From: Tolumonas lignilytica
Lineage (GTDB): Bacteria > Pseudomonadota > Gammaproteobacteria > Enterobacterales > Aeromonadaceae
Length of the DNA stretch: 64,000 nt
Direction of reading: 5' to 3'
Assembly (NCBI RefSeq): GCF_000527035.1
Contig: NZ_AZUK01000001.1
Coordinates: forward strand, 2,368,001 to 2,432,000
The notes under the pieces were generated by a model. The model saw only the letters and a list, made by a program, of their open reading frames with translations. It was not told where the DNA came from and did not search any database. Of this stretch, positions 54,229 through 63,579 are shown in pieces. The position numbers and the translations under genes were made by a program. How positions within the stretch are numbered: position 1 is the first letter of the stretch; every line of letters begins with the position of its first letter.

Positions 54229-54576
54229 ATGAGTGAGGTAGCAGTGCAGTTTCCCATTGAGATGACCGATGCGGCGGCGGCGAAAGTAAAAGCGTTGATC
54301 ACCGAAGAGGAAAATCCGGAACTGAAATTGCGGGTCTATATCACCGGCGGTGGCTGCTCTGGCTTTCAGTATGGTTTTACTTTCGATGAGAAAATCAATG
54401 AAACCGATACGGTTGTGGAAAAGAACGGCGTGATCATGGTGGTTGATGGTATGAGCCTGCAATATCTGGTGGGTGGTGTGGTTGACTACATCGACGGTCT
54501 GGAAGGTTCGCGCTTTACCGTTAGCAACCCAAATGCGACTACCACCTGCGGTTGTGGTTCCAGCTTCTCAGTTTAA
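54229..54576 (+). CDS. erpA: A-type iron-sulfur cluster carrier ErpA
   Basis: ErpA delivers [4Fe-4S] clusters to apoproteins such as IspG and respiratory enzymes. The 115-residue protein has the three cluster cysteines of the family, in [10 protein letters not shown] (about residue 43) and the C-terminal [10 protein letters not shown] (about 107 and 109). Length equals E. coli ErpA (114). GAGG precedes the ATG. The IscR site upstream ties its expression to cluster demand. It is divergent from hemL. Confidence 0.97.
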   Translation: MSEVAVQFPIEMTDAAAAKVKALITEEENPELKLRVYITGGGCSGFQYGFTFDEKINETDTVVEKNGVIMVVDGMSLQYLVGGVVDYIDGLEGSRFTVSNPNATTTCGCGSSFSV

Positions 54577-54591
54577 TCCTGTACACGGAAA

Positions 54592-54616
54592 CCTGTCAGG
54601 CAGTTGGCCTGACAGG
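54592..54616. terminator. hairpin between erpA and the lipoprotein gene
   Basis: CCTGTCAGG (54592-54600) and CCTGACAGG (54608-54616) form a 9-bp perfect stem between convergent genes. No T-run follows on either side, so termination may be inefficient. Confidence 0.55.
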
Positions 54617-54629
54617 CTGATCAGATAGG

Positions 54630-54845
54630 TTACTTCTTGGTTGCTTCAGTAGCCGGAGCAGCAGAGGTAGCAGTTGCAGCAGAAGTAGTCACTGCAGCAG
54701 ACGTTGTGGCTGCTTCAGTTTTTGCTGGCGCAGCAGTTGGTGCCGCTGCGGCTGGTTGAGCTGCCGGTGCAGCGGCTTCTTCTTTCTTTTCACACGCAGT
54801 CAGAGCTACAACCATCAAACCAGCCAGTATCAGCGCTTTTTTCAT
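54630..54845 (-). CDS. small Ala/Thr-rich lipoprotein
   Basis: A 71-residue precursor: signal peptide MKKALILAGLMVVALTAC with lipobox LTAC (Cys18), then EKKEE and a low-complexity stretch of Ala, Pro, Thr and Ser ending in TKK. The mature part would be about 54 residues with no fold expected. Small lipoproteins of this kind are common in gammaproteobacteria but rarely studied; the basic C-terminal Lys pair resembles Lpp-type ends, without the heptad repeats of Lpp. TAAGGATACC precedes the ATG. I do not assign a function. The repetitive codons (GCA, GCT, GTA) suggest slippage expansions. Confidence 0.85.
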   Translation of the reverse strand: MKKALILAGLMVVALTACEKKEEAAAPAAQPAAAAPTAAPAKTEAATTSAAVTTSAATATSAAPATEATKK

Positions 54846-54997
54846 CTTGGTATCCTTAGATAAAATTATATTCCCAGTGTTATTTATATTCCGTAAGTTG
54901 TGACTCTAATCACAGACTCCGGTAGCGCCATTCTACGCCAACGTTTGATTGCCCCTCAATGGTGCGTTCTAAAATAGTCATTGATACTGTCTGTTGA

Positions 54998-56101
54998 TTA
55001 ATTTGCCGGATAAAGTGCGCCCAGAATGGTTTTTTGACGCGCTCCTGTCACGGCAGGCAAGTTCCCCGGCCGTTGTTCGCAAAAGCAATGCGCCAGCCAG
55101 GCAAAGGCAATGGCTTCGACCCAGTCTGGATGCATTCCCAGTTTTTCCGTCGAATCAACCTGCCAATCGGGTAACAAAGTTGCAATACGCTGGCAAAGTA
55201 ACGGGTTATGTGCGCCACCGCCACAGAGATAAAGTGCTGCGCTGTCAGATAAAGGGCGGACGGCATCGCAGATGCTTAGTGCCGTCAGCTCCAGCAACGT
55301 TCTTTGGATATCAGCCGGCATAATAGACGGATGGGCCGCCAGTTGTTGCTGTAACCATGTCAGGGTGAACGTTTCCCGCCCGGTACTTTTCGGGTAAGGC
55401 TGGGCAAAATAGGGGTGCGCGAGCAAATCAGCCAGCAAAGGTGGATGAATGTTGCCACTGGCAGCCCATGCGCCAGAGGCATCATATTGTCCACTCTGAT
55501 GCTGACGATACCAGTTATCCAACAGGGTATTGCCGGGGCCGGTATCAAAACCGAACACCTGTTCGGCCTGTCCCGGTAAGACAGATACATTGGCAATCCC
55601 GCCAATATTCAGAATACAGCGGGCTTCATCGGCCTGGCCAAATACCGCCTGATGAAAAGCCGGCACCAGTGGCGCACCTTGCCCTCCCAAAGCGACATCC
55701 TTCATCCGAAAATCGCAGATCACGTCAATCCCTGTCATCGCTGCTAATCGGGCACCGTTACCGATCTGCAGGGTAAAGCCTAACTCCGGACGATGCCGGA
55801 TGGTCTGCCCGTGTGAGCCAATGGCACTGATCTGGCGGTGATCCACCCCCTGCTGTGCCAATAATTCATGCGTGGCGGCGGCAAATTCTTCCGCTACCCG
55901 TTGATCCAGCCAGCCCATACGATCGATTTCGTTTTCACCGGGCGTACAGATGGCGTGAAGTTGTTGCGCCAAATCGTCAGGCCAGGCTCTGGCGTGGGTT
56001 CCCCGCAAGACAGGCCGATCATGTTGCGGATCAAACTCGACTAAAGCGGCATCAATACCATCCATGCTGGTGCCGGACATCAGACCAATATAGAGCGCCA
56101 T
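54998..56101 (-). CDS. anmK: anhydro-N-acetylmuramic acid kinase
   Basis: AnmK opens and phosphorylates 1,6-anhydro-MurNAc to MurNAc 6-phosphate during peptidoglycan recycling. The 367-residue protein starts [23 protein letters not shown] (first ATP-site motif), has [12 protein letters not shown] near residue 95 with the catalytic Asp region, [14 protein letters not shown]-like sequence near 165, [13 protein letters not shown] near 185, and [14 protein letters not shown] near 290. Length matches E. coli (369). It is divergent from tyrS, a pairing common in Pseudomonas and relatives. Confidence 0.96.
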   Translation of the reverse strand: MALYIGLMSGTSMDGIDAALVEFDPQHDRPVLRGTHARAWPDDLAQQLHAICTPGENEIDRMGWLDQRVAEEFAAATHELLAQQGVDHRQISAIGSHGQTIRHRPELGFTLQIGNGARLAAMTGIDVICDFRMKDVALGGQGAPLVPAFHQAVFGQADEARCILNIGGIANVSVLPGQAEQVFGFDTGPGNTLLDNWYRQHQSGQYDASGAWAASGNIHPPLLADLLAHPYFAQPYPKSTGRETFTLTWLQQQLAAHPSIMPADIQRTLLELTALSICDAVRPLSDSAALYLCGGGAHNPLLCQRIATLLPDWQVDSTEKLGMHPDWVEAIAFAWLAHCFCEQRPGNLPAVTGARQKTILGALYPAN

Positions 56102-56210
56102 ATACCTATTCTTTCACCATGAATTGAGTTACCGGCAGTTTACTTGCTTTTCATGTGGACAGCCATTTCGTAAACTGTGCCCCATTTGCAGAATGTATTG
56201 GAGTAAAAGC

Positions 56211-57410
56211 ATGTCCGAGTTGGAAACCGCATTAGCTGAAATCAAACGCGGTGCAGAAGAGATTCTGGTTGAAGAAGAGCTGGTAGCGAAATTGAAAGAA
56301 GGCCGCCCGTTACGTATCAAATTGGGAATGGACCCTACAGCGCCAGATATTCACCTCGGGCATACGGTTATTCTGAATAAACTGCGTACCTTTCAGGATC
56401 TCGGACATGAAGTGATCCTGCTGATCGGTGACTTTACGGCGCTGGTAGGCGACCCTTCAGGTAAGAATGCAACCCGTCCGCCATTGTCGGAAGAGGCGAT
56501 CAAGGTGAATGCCGCAACTTATGCGGAACAAGCCTTCAAGATTTTGGATCCGGCGCGTACCCGTATCGAATATAACTCTACCTGGCTGAAAGAGCTGGGT
56601 GCGACTGGCATGATCAAGCTGGCCGCGAAGCAAACCGTTGCCCGCATGCTGGAACGTGATGACTTCAAGAAGCGTTATGCCAACGGTCAGTCGATTGCGA
56701 TCCATGAGTTTCTTTACCCGTTACTGCAAGGCTACGATTCCGTTGCATTGAAAGCCGATGTCGAACTGGGCGGCACCGACCAGAAATTCAACCTGCTGAT
56801 GGGCCGTGAACTGCAAAAAGATGCAGGTCAGCCAACGCAATGCGTTTTGATGATGCCATTGCTGGTGGGTCTGGATGGCGTGAAGAAGATGTCTAAATCG
56901 GCGGGCAACTACATCGGTGTGCATGATGCGCCGACAGAGATGTTCGGTAAGATCATGTCCATTTCTGATGAGCTGATGTGGAGTTACTACGAACTGCTGT
57001 CGACTCGTCCTCTGGCCGAAATCACCCAGTTCAAGGCCGATATTGCCGACAACAAATTGAATCCGCGTGATGTGAAAATTTGGCTGGCCAAAGAACTCAT
57101 TGCCCGTTATCACGACGACGCGGCGGCGGAAGCGGCGCACAATGATTTTACTCAACGCTTCTCCAAAAACGCCATTCCTGATGAAATGCCGGAAGTGACC
57201 GTAGCGGCGGCCGCAGAAGGGATCGCTGTAGGTAATTTGCTGAAAGAGGCGGCGCTGGTGGAAACAACCTCTGAAGCGCTGCGTATGATCAAGCAAAATG
57301 CGGTCAAGCGTGATGGTGACGTGGTGACTGACGGAAAGCTGTTGGTAACAACTGGCACCTCAGTCTGGCAGGTTGGAAAACGTAAATTTGCCCGCGTTAC
57401 CGTTGCCTGA
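56211..57410 (+). CDS. tyrS: tyrosyl-tRNA synthetase (KMSKS-type)
   Basis: A 399-residue class I synthetase that charges tRNA-Tyr. It has the HIGH-type motif DIHLGHTV near residue 45, [13 protein letters not shown] near 75, [22 protein letters not shown] near 180, and an intact KMSKS loop [13 protein letters not shown] near 228. The C-terminal S4-like RNA-binding domain (about 340-395) ends the protein. The KMSKS form and the length mark it as the second TyrS subtype, distinct from E. coli TyrS with its KFGKT loop. I start it at the ATG of 56211 after TTGGAG; the open frame continues 29 codons upstream into the divergent anmK promoter region, without similarity. Confidence 0.96.
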   Translation: MSELETALAEIKRGAEEILVEEELVAKLKEGRPLRIKLGMDPTAPDIHLGHTVILNKLRTFQDLGHEVILLIGDFTALVGDPSGKNATRPPLSEEAIKVNAATYAEQAFKILDPARTRIEYNSTWLKELGATGMIKLAAKQTVARMLERDDFKKRYANGQSIAIHEFLYPLLQGYDSVALKADVELGGTDQKFNLLMGRELQKDAGQPTQCVLMMPLLVGLDGVKKMSKSAGNYIGVHDAPTEMFGKIMSISDELMWSYYELLSTRPLAEITQFKADIADNKLNPRDVKIWLAKELIARYHDDAAAEAAHNDFTQRFSKNAIPDEMPEVTVAAAAEGIAVGNLLKEAALVETTSEALRMIKQNAVKRDGDVVTDGKLLVTTGTSVWQVGKRKFARVTVA

Positions 57411-57429
57411 TCCATTACTTTTCTTTGTT

Positions 57430-57455
57430 AAATCCCGCGTCATGCGGGATTTTTT
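57430..57455 (+). terminator. terminator after tyrS
   Basis: AAATCCCGC (57430-57438) pairs with GCGGGATTT (57444-57452) around GTCAT, followed by T residues. Confidence 0.85.
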
Positions 57456-57547
57456 GATCTCGGTTTTTTAAATCAGCGTAAAATGGCGCTTGGCATTTAA
57501 GTATTTTCTCTTATCGGTCGCTGGTTATCACTATAAATGGAGATTTT

Positions 57548-59431
57548 ATGACCCTGAATATCAAGAATAAACTGCTGCTGGCGTTAGTGACGCTACTGGT
57601 AGTGATGTCGGGTGTACAACTTTGGTCCAGCAGTCGGACGCAGGCTGAACAGGCAACACACACGGTCGATAATTACGCGCAAACCGTGACGGCTGCGCAG
57701 GTGAATTATCTCAAATACTGGTTGGACAACAGCGCGAGCATTGTCGATGCCGCGAAACAGGTTTTTTCCAAAACAGATGCTGATCCGGTACCCGCGCTGA
57801 TGCAGGCAGAAGCGGCGGGCAAATTCGATATGGTTTATGCCGGAACAGCCGACGGTCGTATGGTAGTGTCTAAGATTGGCTGGAAAGCACCGGAGGGTTA
57901 CGATCCTCGGCAACGCCCTTGGTATCAAGACGCCGTCAGTGCCAACAAGCTGACCGTGACTGCCCCATATGAAGACGCATCCAGTCATGCCTTGATGATT
58001 AGTGTGGCGGAGCCCTATGATTTTGGCGCCAATAAAGGCGTTATCTCAGGTGATGTCGTCATTACCGATCTGATCAACAACGTCAATAAAATTCAGTCTG
58101 ATGGTGTGAGCGGCCTGTTGGTCGATGGCAGCGGCAATATTGTGGCTTCGAAAGATGCCGCATTGACGCTTAAACCGATTTCTCAGTTGGCAGCGGAACT
58201 CAATTTATCCTCCGTTCAGCAAATGGCTCAGGATGGCGCATTACATAAAATCTCGCTGGCCGACCGATCTGCTTTTGTTATTTTCAAACAAATTCCCGGT
58301 TACAACTGGTATTTCGGTTTGTTATATGACGAATCGGTTGCGTTACAACATATGAAAACACAACAGATGCACACGCTGGTGTTTGCGCTGATTCAACTGC
58401 TGGTGGTGGTGGGAGCGGCATTTGTCATCATCCGCAGCACCTTGCGTCCATTAGACTCGATGGCAGCAGCGGTGGCAGCACTTTCTCGTGGCAATGGCGA
58501 TTTGACACACCGTCTGGCGATTGCCCAGCATGATGAGATCGGCGTTGTTAGCCGGCATATCAATACGTTTCTCGATAAATTGCACAACATGATGATGCAA
58601 ATTGCCAATTCGTCGAAAGAGCTGGACAGACAAGCCGGACAATCACGTGACATGGCCGCGCAGAACAATACGTCGTTGCAGCATCAGCAGCAGGAAATAT
58701 CCCAGATTGCGACTGCTGTGCATGAGATGTCGGCAACGGCCAATGAAGTTGCCAGTAATGCGGAACAAACCGCGCAGGCGGTGCGTGAGTCGGCCCACAG
58801 TTGCGAAGAAGGCAAAGAAGTGATTGCCCGTAACCAACAGTCGATTACTCGTCTGGCCGGTGAAGTGGAACAGGCATCGGGCATTATTCGCGAGCTGGAG
58901 CAAAACGCGCTACAAATTAATACTATTTTGGCCACGATTCAGGGGATTGCTGAACAGACTAACCTGCTGGCACTGAATGCGGCGATTGAAGCGGCGCGTG
59001 CCGGTGAACAAGGCCGTGGCTTTGCGGTAGTGGCGGATGAAGTTCGTGTGTTATCCCAGCGGACACAGCATTCCACCGGAGAAATTCGGGCCATGATCGA
59101 GACTTTACAGCGCAACACGCATCAGGCGGTCAGCACCATGGAGCAAAGCCAGACTCTGGCGCAAGACAGTGTTGAAGATGCGCAAAGTGCAACTGCAGCC
59201 TTGGAATTGATCACCCATGCGATTACACAAATTTCGGATATGGCGATGCAAATTTCCAGCGCCGCCGAAGAACAGCGTGCAGTCACGGAAGAGGTGGGGC
59301 GCAATATTCAGGCGACCAAAGATGTGTCTGACGAGCTGAGCCATATGGCTCGTCGCTCCAATGAACTGGCTGCCGATCTGCACGAAATTTCAAGTGATCT
59401 GAACAATCAGGTGAATAATTTCCGCGTATAG
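57548..59431 (+). CDS. chemoreceptor with amino-acid-type dCache domain, first of a tandem pair
   Basis: A 627-residue methyl-accepting chemotaxis protein. It has transmembrane helix 1 (about residues 8-27), a periplasmic dCache domain (about 30-275), transmembrane helix 2 (about 278-299), HAMP to about 352, and a signalling domain with [20 protein letters not shown]. The Cache domain keeps the published amino-acid motif: [10 protein letters not shown] (Tyr, Arg, Trp, Tyr), PYEDA 15 residues on, and the Asp of SGDVVITD. Ligands are therefore predicted to be amino acids. GGAG precedes the ATG. The signalling half is nearly identical to that of the next gene; the sensor halves differ more. Confidence 0.93.
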   Translation: MTLNIKNKLLLALVTLLVVMSGVQLWSSSRTQAEQATHTVDNYAQTVTAAQVNYLKYWLDNSASIVDAAKQVFSKTDADPVPALMQAEAAGKFDMVYAGTADGRMVVSKIGWKAPEGYDPRQRPWYQDAVSANKLTVTAPYEDASSHALMISVAEPYDFGANKGVISGDVVITDLINNVNKIQSDGVSGLLVDGSGNIVASKDAALTLKPISQLAAELNLSSVQQMAQDGALHKISLADRSAFVIFKQIPGYNWYFGLLYDESVALQHMKTQQMHTLVFALIQLLVVVGAAFVIIRSTLRPLDSMAAAVAALSRGNGDLTHRLAIAQHDEIGVVSRHINTFLDKLHNMMMQIANSSKELDRQAGQSRDMAAQNNTSLQHQQQEISQIATAVHEMSATANEVASNAEQTAQAVRESAHSCEEGKEVIARNQQSITRLAGEVEQASGIIRELEQNALQINTILATIQGIAEQTNLLALNAAIEAARAGEQGRGFAVVADEVRVLSQRTQHSTGEIRAMIETLQRNTHQAVSTMEQSQTLAQDSVEDAQSATAALELITHAITQISDMAMQISSAAEEQRAVTEEVGRNIQATKDVSDELSHMARRSNELAADLHEISSDLNNQVNNFRV

Positions 59432-59481
59432 CCGATTCAAAAAATTTTTGCTGAAGCGCAATTATTTATTCGTTTCTTTAT

Positions 59482-59514
59482 AAAAATCCCGGACTTTGTT
59501 CGGGATTTTTTTTA
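59482..59514 (+). terminator. terminator between the tandem chemoreceptor genes
   Basis: AAAAATCCCG (59482-59491) pairs with CGGGATTTTT (59501-59510) and runs into eight T residues. The second receptor therefore has its own promoter within 59515-59654, where I see no clear sigma-28 or sigma-70 site. Confidence 0.85.
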
Positions 59515-59654
59515 TCTCATCTACAGTTAATAGAGAGGGTTTACATTTGAATTTTACTCTGTGCCGGGGTTGGTTTGACCATTAACACCAAATATAAAAT
59601 GTGAAACTAAAACTATAACAGCATTTTATATCGTCATGTACAAAGGGAGCTTCT

Positions 59655-61535
59655 ATGACACTGAATATCAAGAACCGGCTATTACTGGCGCTGGTGGCGT
59701 TGCTGGTGGTGATGACGGCGATCCAACTGTGGGGCATGAGCCAATCATTGGAGGCACAGGCAAAAACAACGGTCAGTAATTATGCGCAGACGGTCGCCAA
59801 AACACAGGTGAATTATCTGAAATATTGGTTGGATAACAGCGGCAGCATCATTGATTCCGCCAAGCAGGCTTTGTCTAAAGCTGGCGGCGATCCGGTGCCA
59901 GCTTTGGCTCAGGCCCAAGCGGCAGGCAAATTGGAAATGGTGTATGCCGGGACATCGACCGGGCAGATGATGGTCTCCAATGACTGGAAAGCGCCGGATG
60001 GCTATGACCCCCGCATACGAGGCTGGTATAAGGATGCTCGCGCCGCCGGCAAGGCCATACTGACAACTCCGTATGAAGATGCCGGAACCCATAAACTGCT
60101 GATCAGTATTGCGGAGCCTTTTGATTATGGCAATAACCAAGGGGTTATCGGTGGCGACATTGTCATTCAAGAACTTATTGATAATGTTAATAAAATTCAA
60201 TCGGAAGGGATTAGCGGATTGCTGGTCGACAGTGCGGGCAACATTGTGGCGTACAAAGAGGCTGCACTCGCGCTGAAACCGGCAACGGATCTGGCTCCCG
60301 AATTGAATTTAGCAGCCGTCCAGAGCATGTCTCAGAATAATGAATTGCATGAAATCACGATCAATGGGATGACCACCTATGTGGTCTTTAAGCAGATCCC
60401 GGGTTATGACTGGTATTTTGGCTTGCTGTATGACAAAACCGTGGCCATGCAGAATATGACTCAGCAGCTAGAACACACGGTGCTGTTCGGTTTGATCCAA
60501 CTACTGGTGGTGGTGGGTGCTGCCTTCGCGATCATTCGGGGGATGCTGCATCCGTTAGATACGATGGCGGAAGCGGTGGCGGCCTTGTCGCGGGGGAATG
60601 GCGATTTAACGCAGCGTCTTGCGGTGACCAAGGACGACGAAATCGGTGCGGTGACCCGCAATATCAATGCTTTTCTCGATAAACTGCATGACATGATGCT
60701 GAAGATCGCTGACTCCGCCAAGGATTTGGATCGACAGGCGGGTCAATCGCGCGATATGGCGGCGCAAAACAACACTTCGCTACAACATCAGCAGCAGGAA
60801 ATTTCACAGATTGCCACGGCTGTGCATGAGATGTCGGCGACGGCCAATGAAGTTGCCAGCAATGCCGAGCAGACCGCACAGGCGGTGCGTGAATCCGCGA
60901 ACAGTTGTGAAGAGGGTAAGGGGGTAATTGCCCGCAACCAGCAATCCATTACCCGTCTGGCCAGTGAAGTCGAACAGGCATCGGGCATTATTCGTGAACT
61001 GGAACAGAATGCCCTGCAAATCAATACTATATTGGCAACCATTCAGGGGATTGCAGAACAAACCAACCTGCTGGCGCTGAACGCGGCGATTGAAGCGGCG
61101 CGGGCGGGGGAACAGGGGCGAGGGTTTGCGGTGGTGGCAGACGAAGTTCGTGTGTTATCCCAGCGAACACAGCATTCCACCGGTGAAATCAGGAGCATGA
61201 TCGAGACACTGCAACGTAATACGCATCAGGCCGTGAGCACGATGGAACAAAGTCAGATGCTGGCTCAAGGCAGTGTCGACGATGCCCAGAATGCGACCTC
61301 CGCGCTGGATATGATCACGCATGCCATCGCACAAATTGCTGATATGGCAATGCAAATCTCCAGTGCGGCAGAAGAACAACGCGCAGTGACGGAAGAGGTC
61401 GGCCGCAACATTCAGGCAACCAAGGATGTGTCGGATGATCTGAGTGATATGGCTCGTCGCTCCAATGAATTGGCGGCCGATCTGCACGAAATCTCGCGGG
61501 ATTTGAACCAGCAGGTGAACCATTTCCGCGTATAA
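59655..61535 (+). CDS. chemoreceptor with amino-acid-type dCache domain, second of a tandem pair
   Basis: A 626-residue paralog of the preceding receptor with the same layout: helix 1 near 8-27, dCache domain, helix 2 near 277-298, HAMP, signalling domain ending in ...QQVNHFRV. The amino-acid motif is again present: [15 protein letters not shown] and the Asp of IGGDIVIQ. Differences cluster in the Cache domain (for example DWKAPDG for GWKAPEG), so the pair probably divides ligand range between them. From about residue 360 to the end the two proteins differ at only a few positions. AAGGGAG precedes the ATG at 59655. Confidence 0.93.
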   Translation: MTLNIKNRLLLALVALLVVMTAIQLWGMSQSLEAQAKTTVSNYAQTVAKTQVNYLKYWLDNSGSIIDSAKQALSKAGGDPVPALAQAQAAGKLEMVYAGTSTGQMMVSNDWKAPDGYDPRIRGWYKDARAAGKAILTTPYEDAGTHKLLISIAEPFDYGNNQGVIGGDIVIQELIDNVNKIQSEGISGLLVDSAGNIVAYKEAALALKPATDLAPELNLAAVQSMSQNNELHEITINGMTTYVVFKQIPGYDWYFGLLYDKTVAMQNMTQQLEHTVLFGLIQLLVVVGAAFAIIRGMLHPLDTMAEAVAALSRGNGDLTQRLAVTKDDEIGAVTRNINAFLDKLHDMMLKIADSAKDLDRQAGQSRDMAAQNNTSLQHQQQEISQIATAVHEMSATANEVASNAEQTAQAVRESANSCEEGKGVIARNQQSITRLASEVEQASGIIRELEQNALQINTILATIQGIAEQTNLLALNAAIEAARAGEQGRGFAVVADEVRVLSQRTQHSTGEIRSMIETLQRNTHQAVSTMEQSQMLAQGSVDDAQNATSALDMITHAIAQIADMAMQISSAAEEQRAVTEEVGRNIQATKDVSDDLSDMARRSNELAADLHEISRDLNQQVNHFRV

Positions 61536-61557
61536 GCGTTATGTGTTGTACATCGCT

Positions 61558-61585
61558 ATGACCGGCCTCTGCCGGTCATTTTTTT
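61558..61585. terminator. terminator between the second chemoreceptor gene and nrtR
   Basis: ATGACCGGC (61558-61566) pairs with GCCGGTCAT (61571-61579) around CTCT, with a T-run on the plus side. It lies between convergent genes. Confidence 0.88.
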
Positions 61586-61596
61586 AAGCGGGAGGG

Positions 61597-62286
61597 TTAT
61601 TCGTCAACTGTTTCCGTTGATGCGCCTTGCATCATCCGGTCAAACAAACGAACCGGACAATCGGAATGATAGCGATAGATCGTGGCGGGCGAGCCGCGTC
61701 CCTGCACGCGTCTACCGGTATCCTGCAAAACATCGGCACTGAGGATCCGCTCGCGGAACGCCCGTTTATGCAGCGGGTTACCTAATACAATTTCATAAAT
61801 CCGCTGTAGCTCGGGGAGCTTGAGTTCCTGTTCTGCCAGATAAAGTGGCAACGTGCTGTAACGGGCTTTGGTATTCAACCGCTCCAACGCTTTTGCCAGT
61901 AATACGGCATGATCAAAGGCCAGTTCCTGCGATTGATTCAGTACGTTCTCGACAGGAACCCAATGTGTATCTTCATGCGTAGAACTGGAACAACTGAACC
62001 GGAGCAGAGCCAGATGTAACACCGTCATCGACCAGCCATCTGGATCGCGCTGACGATTGCCGATGGTGGCCACCTGTTCAATGTAATCCGGTTTTAAACC
62101 GGCTTTGCGTTCCAGAATTCGGCAGGTTGCCTGTTCCAGCGTCTCGTCGCGATCTTCAAAGACCCACCCTCCTGGTAGCGCCCAGAAACCGGGATAGGCC
62201 CGGCTATCCGACGGTCTTTGCCAAAGCAAAACCTGTAATTCGTTATCCGCGATACGCAGTAATACGGTATCAATGGTGGTGATCAT
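61597..62286 (-). CDS. nrtR: Nudix-related regulator of NAD metabolism (NrtR)
   Basis: A 229-residue protein with an N-terminal Nudix-fold domain (about residues 1-140) and a C-terminal winged helix-turn-helix (about 150-225; ELQRIYEIVLGNPLHKRAFRERIL, then TGRRVQGRGSPATIYRY). The Nudix box is degenerate: the catalytic REUXEE reads CRILERKAG. That is the mark of NrtR repressors, which bind ADP-ribose or related NAD products instead of hydrolysing them. Its ATG overlaps the stop of the upstream nadD-like gene (ATGA). The divergent pncA-pncB genes and the operator-like repeats between them are the expected targets. Confidence 0.9.
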   Translation of the reverse strand: MITTIDTVLLRIADNELQVLLWQRPSDSRAYPGFWALPGGWVFEDRDETLEQATCRILERKAGLKPDYIEQVATIGNRQRDPDGWSMTVLHLALLRFSCSSSTHEDTHWVPVENVLNQSQELAFDHAVLLAKALERLNTKARYSTLPLYLAEQELKLPELQRIYEIVLGNPLHKRAFRERILSADVLQDTGRRVQGRGSPATIYRYHSDCPVRLFDRMMQGASTETVDE

Positions 62287-62813
62287 GACGTGTGCTCACT
62301 GTAAACCGGGTGCGTTGACAGGAATGAGGCAACGCAGGATGTGGTCATGCCGGTGATCGGTTTATGCTGCTTCAATGCGGCACGAAGTTTGGTGCTGCGC
62401 ACCGAAATGCGCTCTTTGACGACGAGCAACTGCCAGCGACGACGAATGTCATCAGCGCGATAAAATTTATCAAACGAGGCAGCATTATCGGGGCCGATCA
62501 CCAGAAAAAGCTGATCGTCCGGCTGGATCTGCGACTGCAAAGCAGCCAGCACATCAAAGCTATAGACCGGCTTTTCACCGGCAATTTCATGTTCAAGGGC
62601 ATGCAGGGTGACGCGAGGATCGGCGAGATCCTGCGTAAACAACTCCACCATTTGGCAACGTACCGGGTAAGGTGCCATCTTTTTCCCCCAGGCATGGCGG
62701 AAGGCAGGAACCAGCCATACCTGATCACACTGTTTCAGTGCTTGTTCAATGACATCTTTATGACCCAGTGTGGGCGGGTTAAACGCCGAGCCCATCACAG
62801 CAATACGCGACAT
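62283..62813 (-). CDS. nadD: nicotinate/nicotinamide nucleotide adenylyltransferase, NadD-like
   Basis: A 176-residue nucleotidyltransferase that would join a nicotinic acid or nicotinamide mononucleotide to AMP. It has the (H/T)xGH motif in MGSAFNPPTLGHKDVI, WLVPAFRHAWGK (substrate loop) near residue 35, FLVIGPDNAASFDKF near 105, and the ISSTxxR-type motif as ISVRSTKLR near 137. It is shorter than E. coli NadD (213) and probably a paralog dedicated to salvage; a main nadD may exist elsewhere. AAGG precedes the ATG. It is the first gene of a two-gene unit with nrtR. Confidence 0.82.
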   Translation of the reverse strand: MSRIAVMGSAFNPPTLGHKDVIEQALKQCDQVWLVPAFRHAWGKKMAPYPVRCQMVELFTQDLADPRVTLHALEHEIAGEKPVYSFDVLAALQSQIQPDDQLFLVIGPDNAASFDKFYRADDIRRRWQLLVVKERISVRSTKLRAALKQHKPITGMTTSCVASFLSTHPVYSEHTS

Positions 62814-62858
62814 TCAGCAACCTTCTCTGTTTTTCATCCCGGAAATAATAATTGACAT

Positions 62859-62910
62859 ATTGGTTCCTCTGCAATACCTTTTGCGATATTGGTATCTTAC
62901 AGGAACCAAT
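62859..62910. promoter_or_regulatory. twin inverted operator-like sites, predicted NrtR boxes
   Basis: Two arms, 62859-62878 and 62891-62910, are inverted copies over 16 of 20 positions, separated by 12 bp. Each arm carries the pattern GGTAT-N5-AGGAACC, itself partly symmetric (GGT ... ACC). They fill the divergent nadD-pncA promoter region; a perfect TTGACA (62852-62857) borders the left arm. The likely ligand is NrtR from the adjacent gene. Confidence 0.65.
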
Positions 62911-62923
62911 TCAGGGAGCAAAA

Positions 62924-63556
62924 ATGAAAATTGCCGCAATCGATGTGGATGTGCAAAACACCTTTACCCCCTTGTGCCCGGATGAATTGCCTGTGCCGGA
63001 AGGCCACCTGATTGCACAGGCACTGAATGCACAGGCGGGATTAGCCGACTACCGCATCATGACGAAAGATGCACATACCCCGTTAGCTCCCTGGGTCGTG
63101 CCATCGCATGCAGAGATGTTTCAACCGGTCGGTTTACCTGAGGCCGATGTAACCTGGGTGGCACATGCAGTACCCGGCAGTCACGGTTTTAACCTCATTG
63201 AGGGCTTACCGGCCGTTACGGATTATGATTTTCTGGTCTATAAAGGGGTCGAGCCGACACTGCATCCGTACGGTGCCTGTTATCACGATTTGTCGGAAAA
63301 ACTCTCGACCGGGCTGATTGAATGGTTAAATCAGCACCAGGTGTCCTCGGTGATCGTGGGTGGTCTGGCGTTGGATTACTGTGTCAAAACGACGGCATTG
63401 CAGCTGAAAAAGGCCGGGTTCAATGTGCTGGTCAATCTTTCTGCCAGCCGGGGCATTGCGGATGACACAATACAAGAAGCAATAGAACAAATGCGGCAGT
63501 CAGGCATCTTATTACCCGGTGATCTGAACGAACTGAAATGGTTATTGAACACGTAA
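62924..63556 (+). CDS. pncA: nicotinamidase PncA
   Basis: PncA deamidates nicotinamide to nicotinate, the first salvage step. The 210-residue cysteine hydrolase has the catalytic Asp region IDVDVQNTFTP near residue 7, KDAHTPLAPW (metal-site region, DAH instead of the usual DWH) near 47, YKGVEPTLHPY with the catalytic lysine near 107, and the nucleophile in LALDYCVKTTA (about Cys153). GGGAGCA precedes the ATG at 62924; the open frame runs further upstream through the operator repeats. It is followed after 23 nt by pncB. Confidence 0.9.
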   Translation: MKIAAIDVDVQNTFTPLCPDELPVPEGHLIAQALNAQAGLADYRIMTKDAHTPLAPWVVPSHAEMFQPVGLPEADVTWVAHAVPGSHGFNLIEGLPAVTDYDFLVYKGVEPTLHPYGACYHDLSEKLSTGLIEWLNQHQVSSVIVGGLALDYCVKTTALQLKKAGFNVLVNLSASRGIADDTIQEAIEQMRQSGILLPGDLNELKWLLNT

Positions 63557-63579
63557 TTCTGTAAAAACGGGAGCAGCCC

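Noticed and set aside
57456-57547. A sigma-28 promoter before the tandem chemoreceptors
   Set aside because: TAAA- and TTAAG-like strings occur, but no GCCGATAA-like -10 element at proper spacing could be found here or in 59515-59654.
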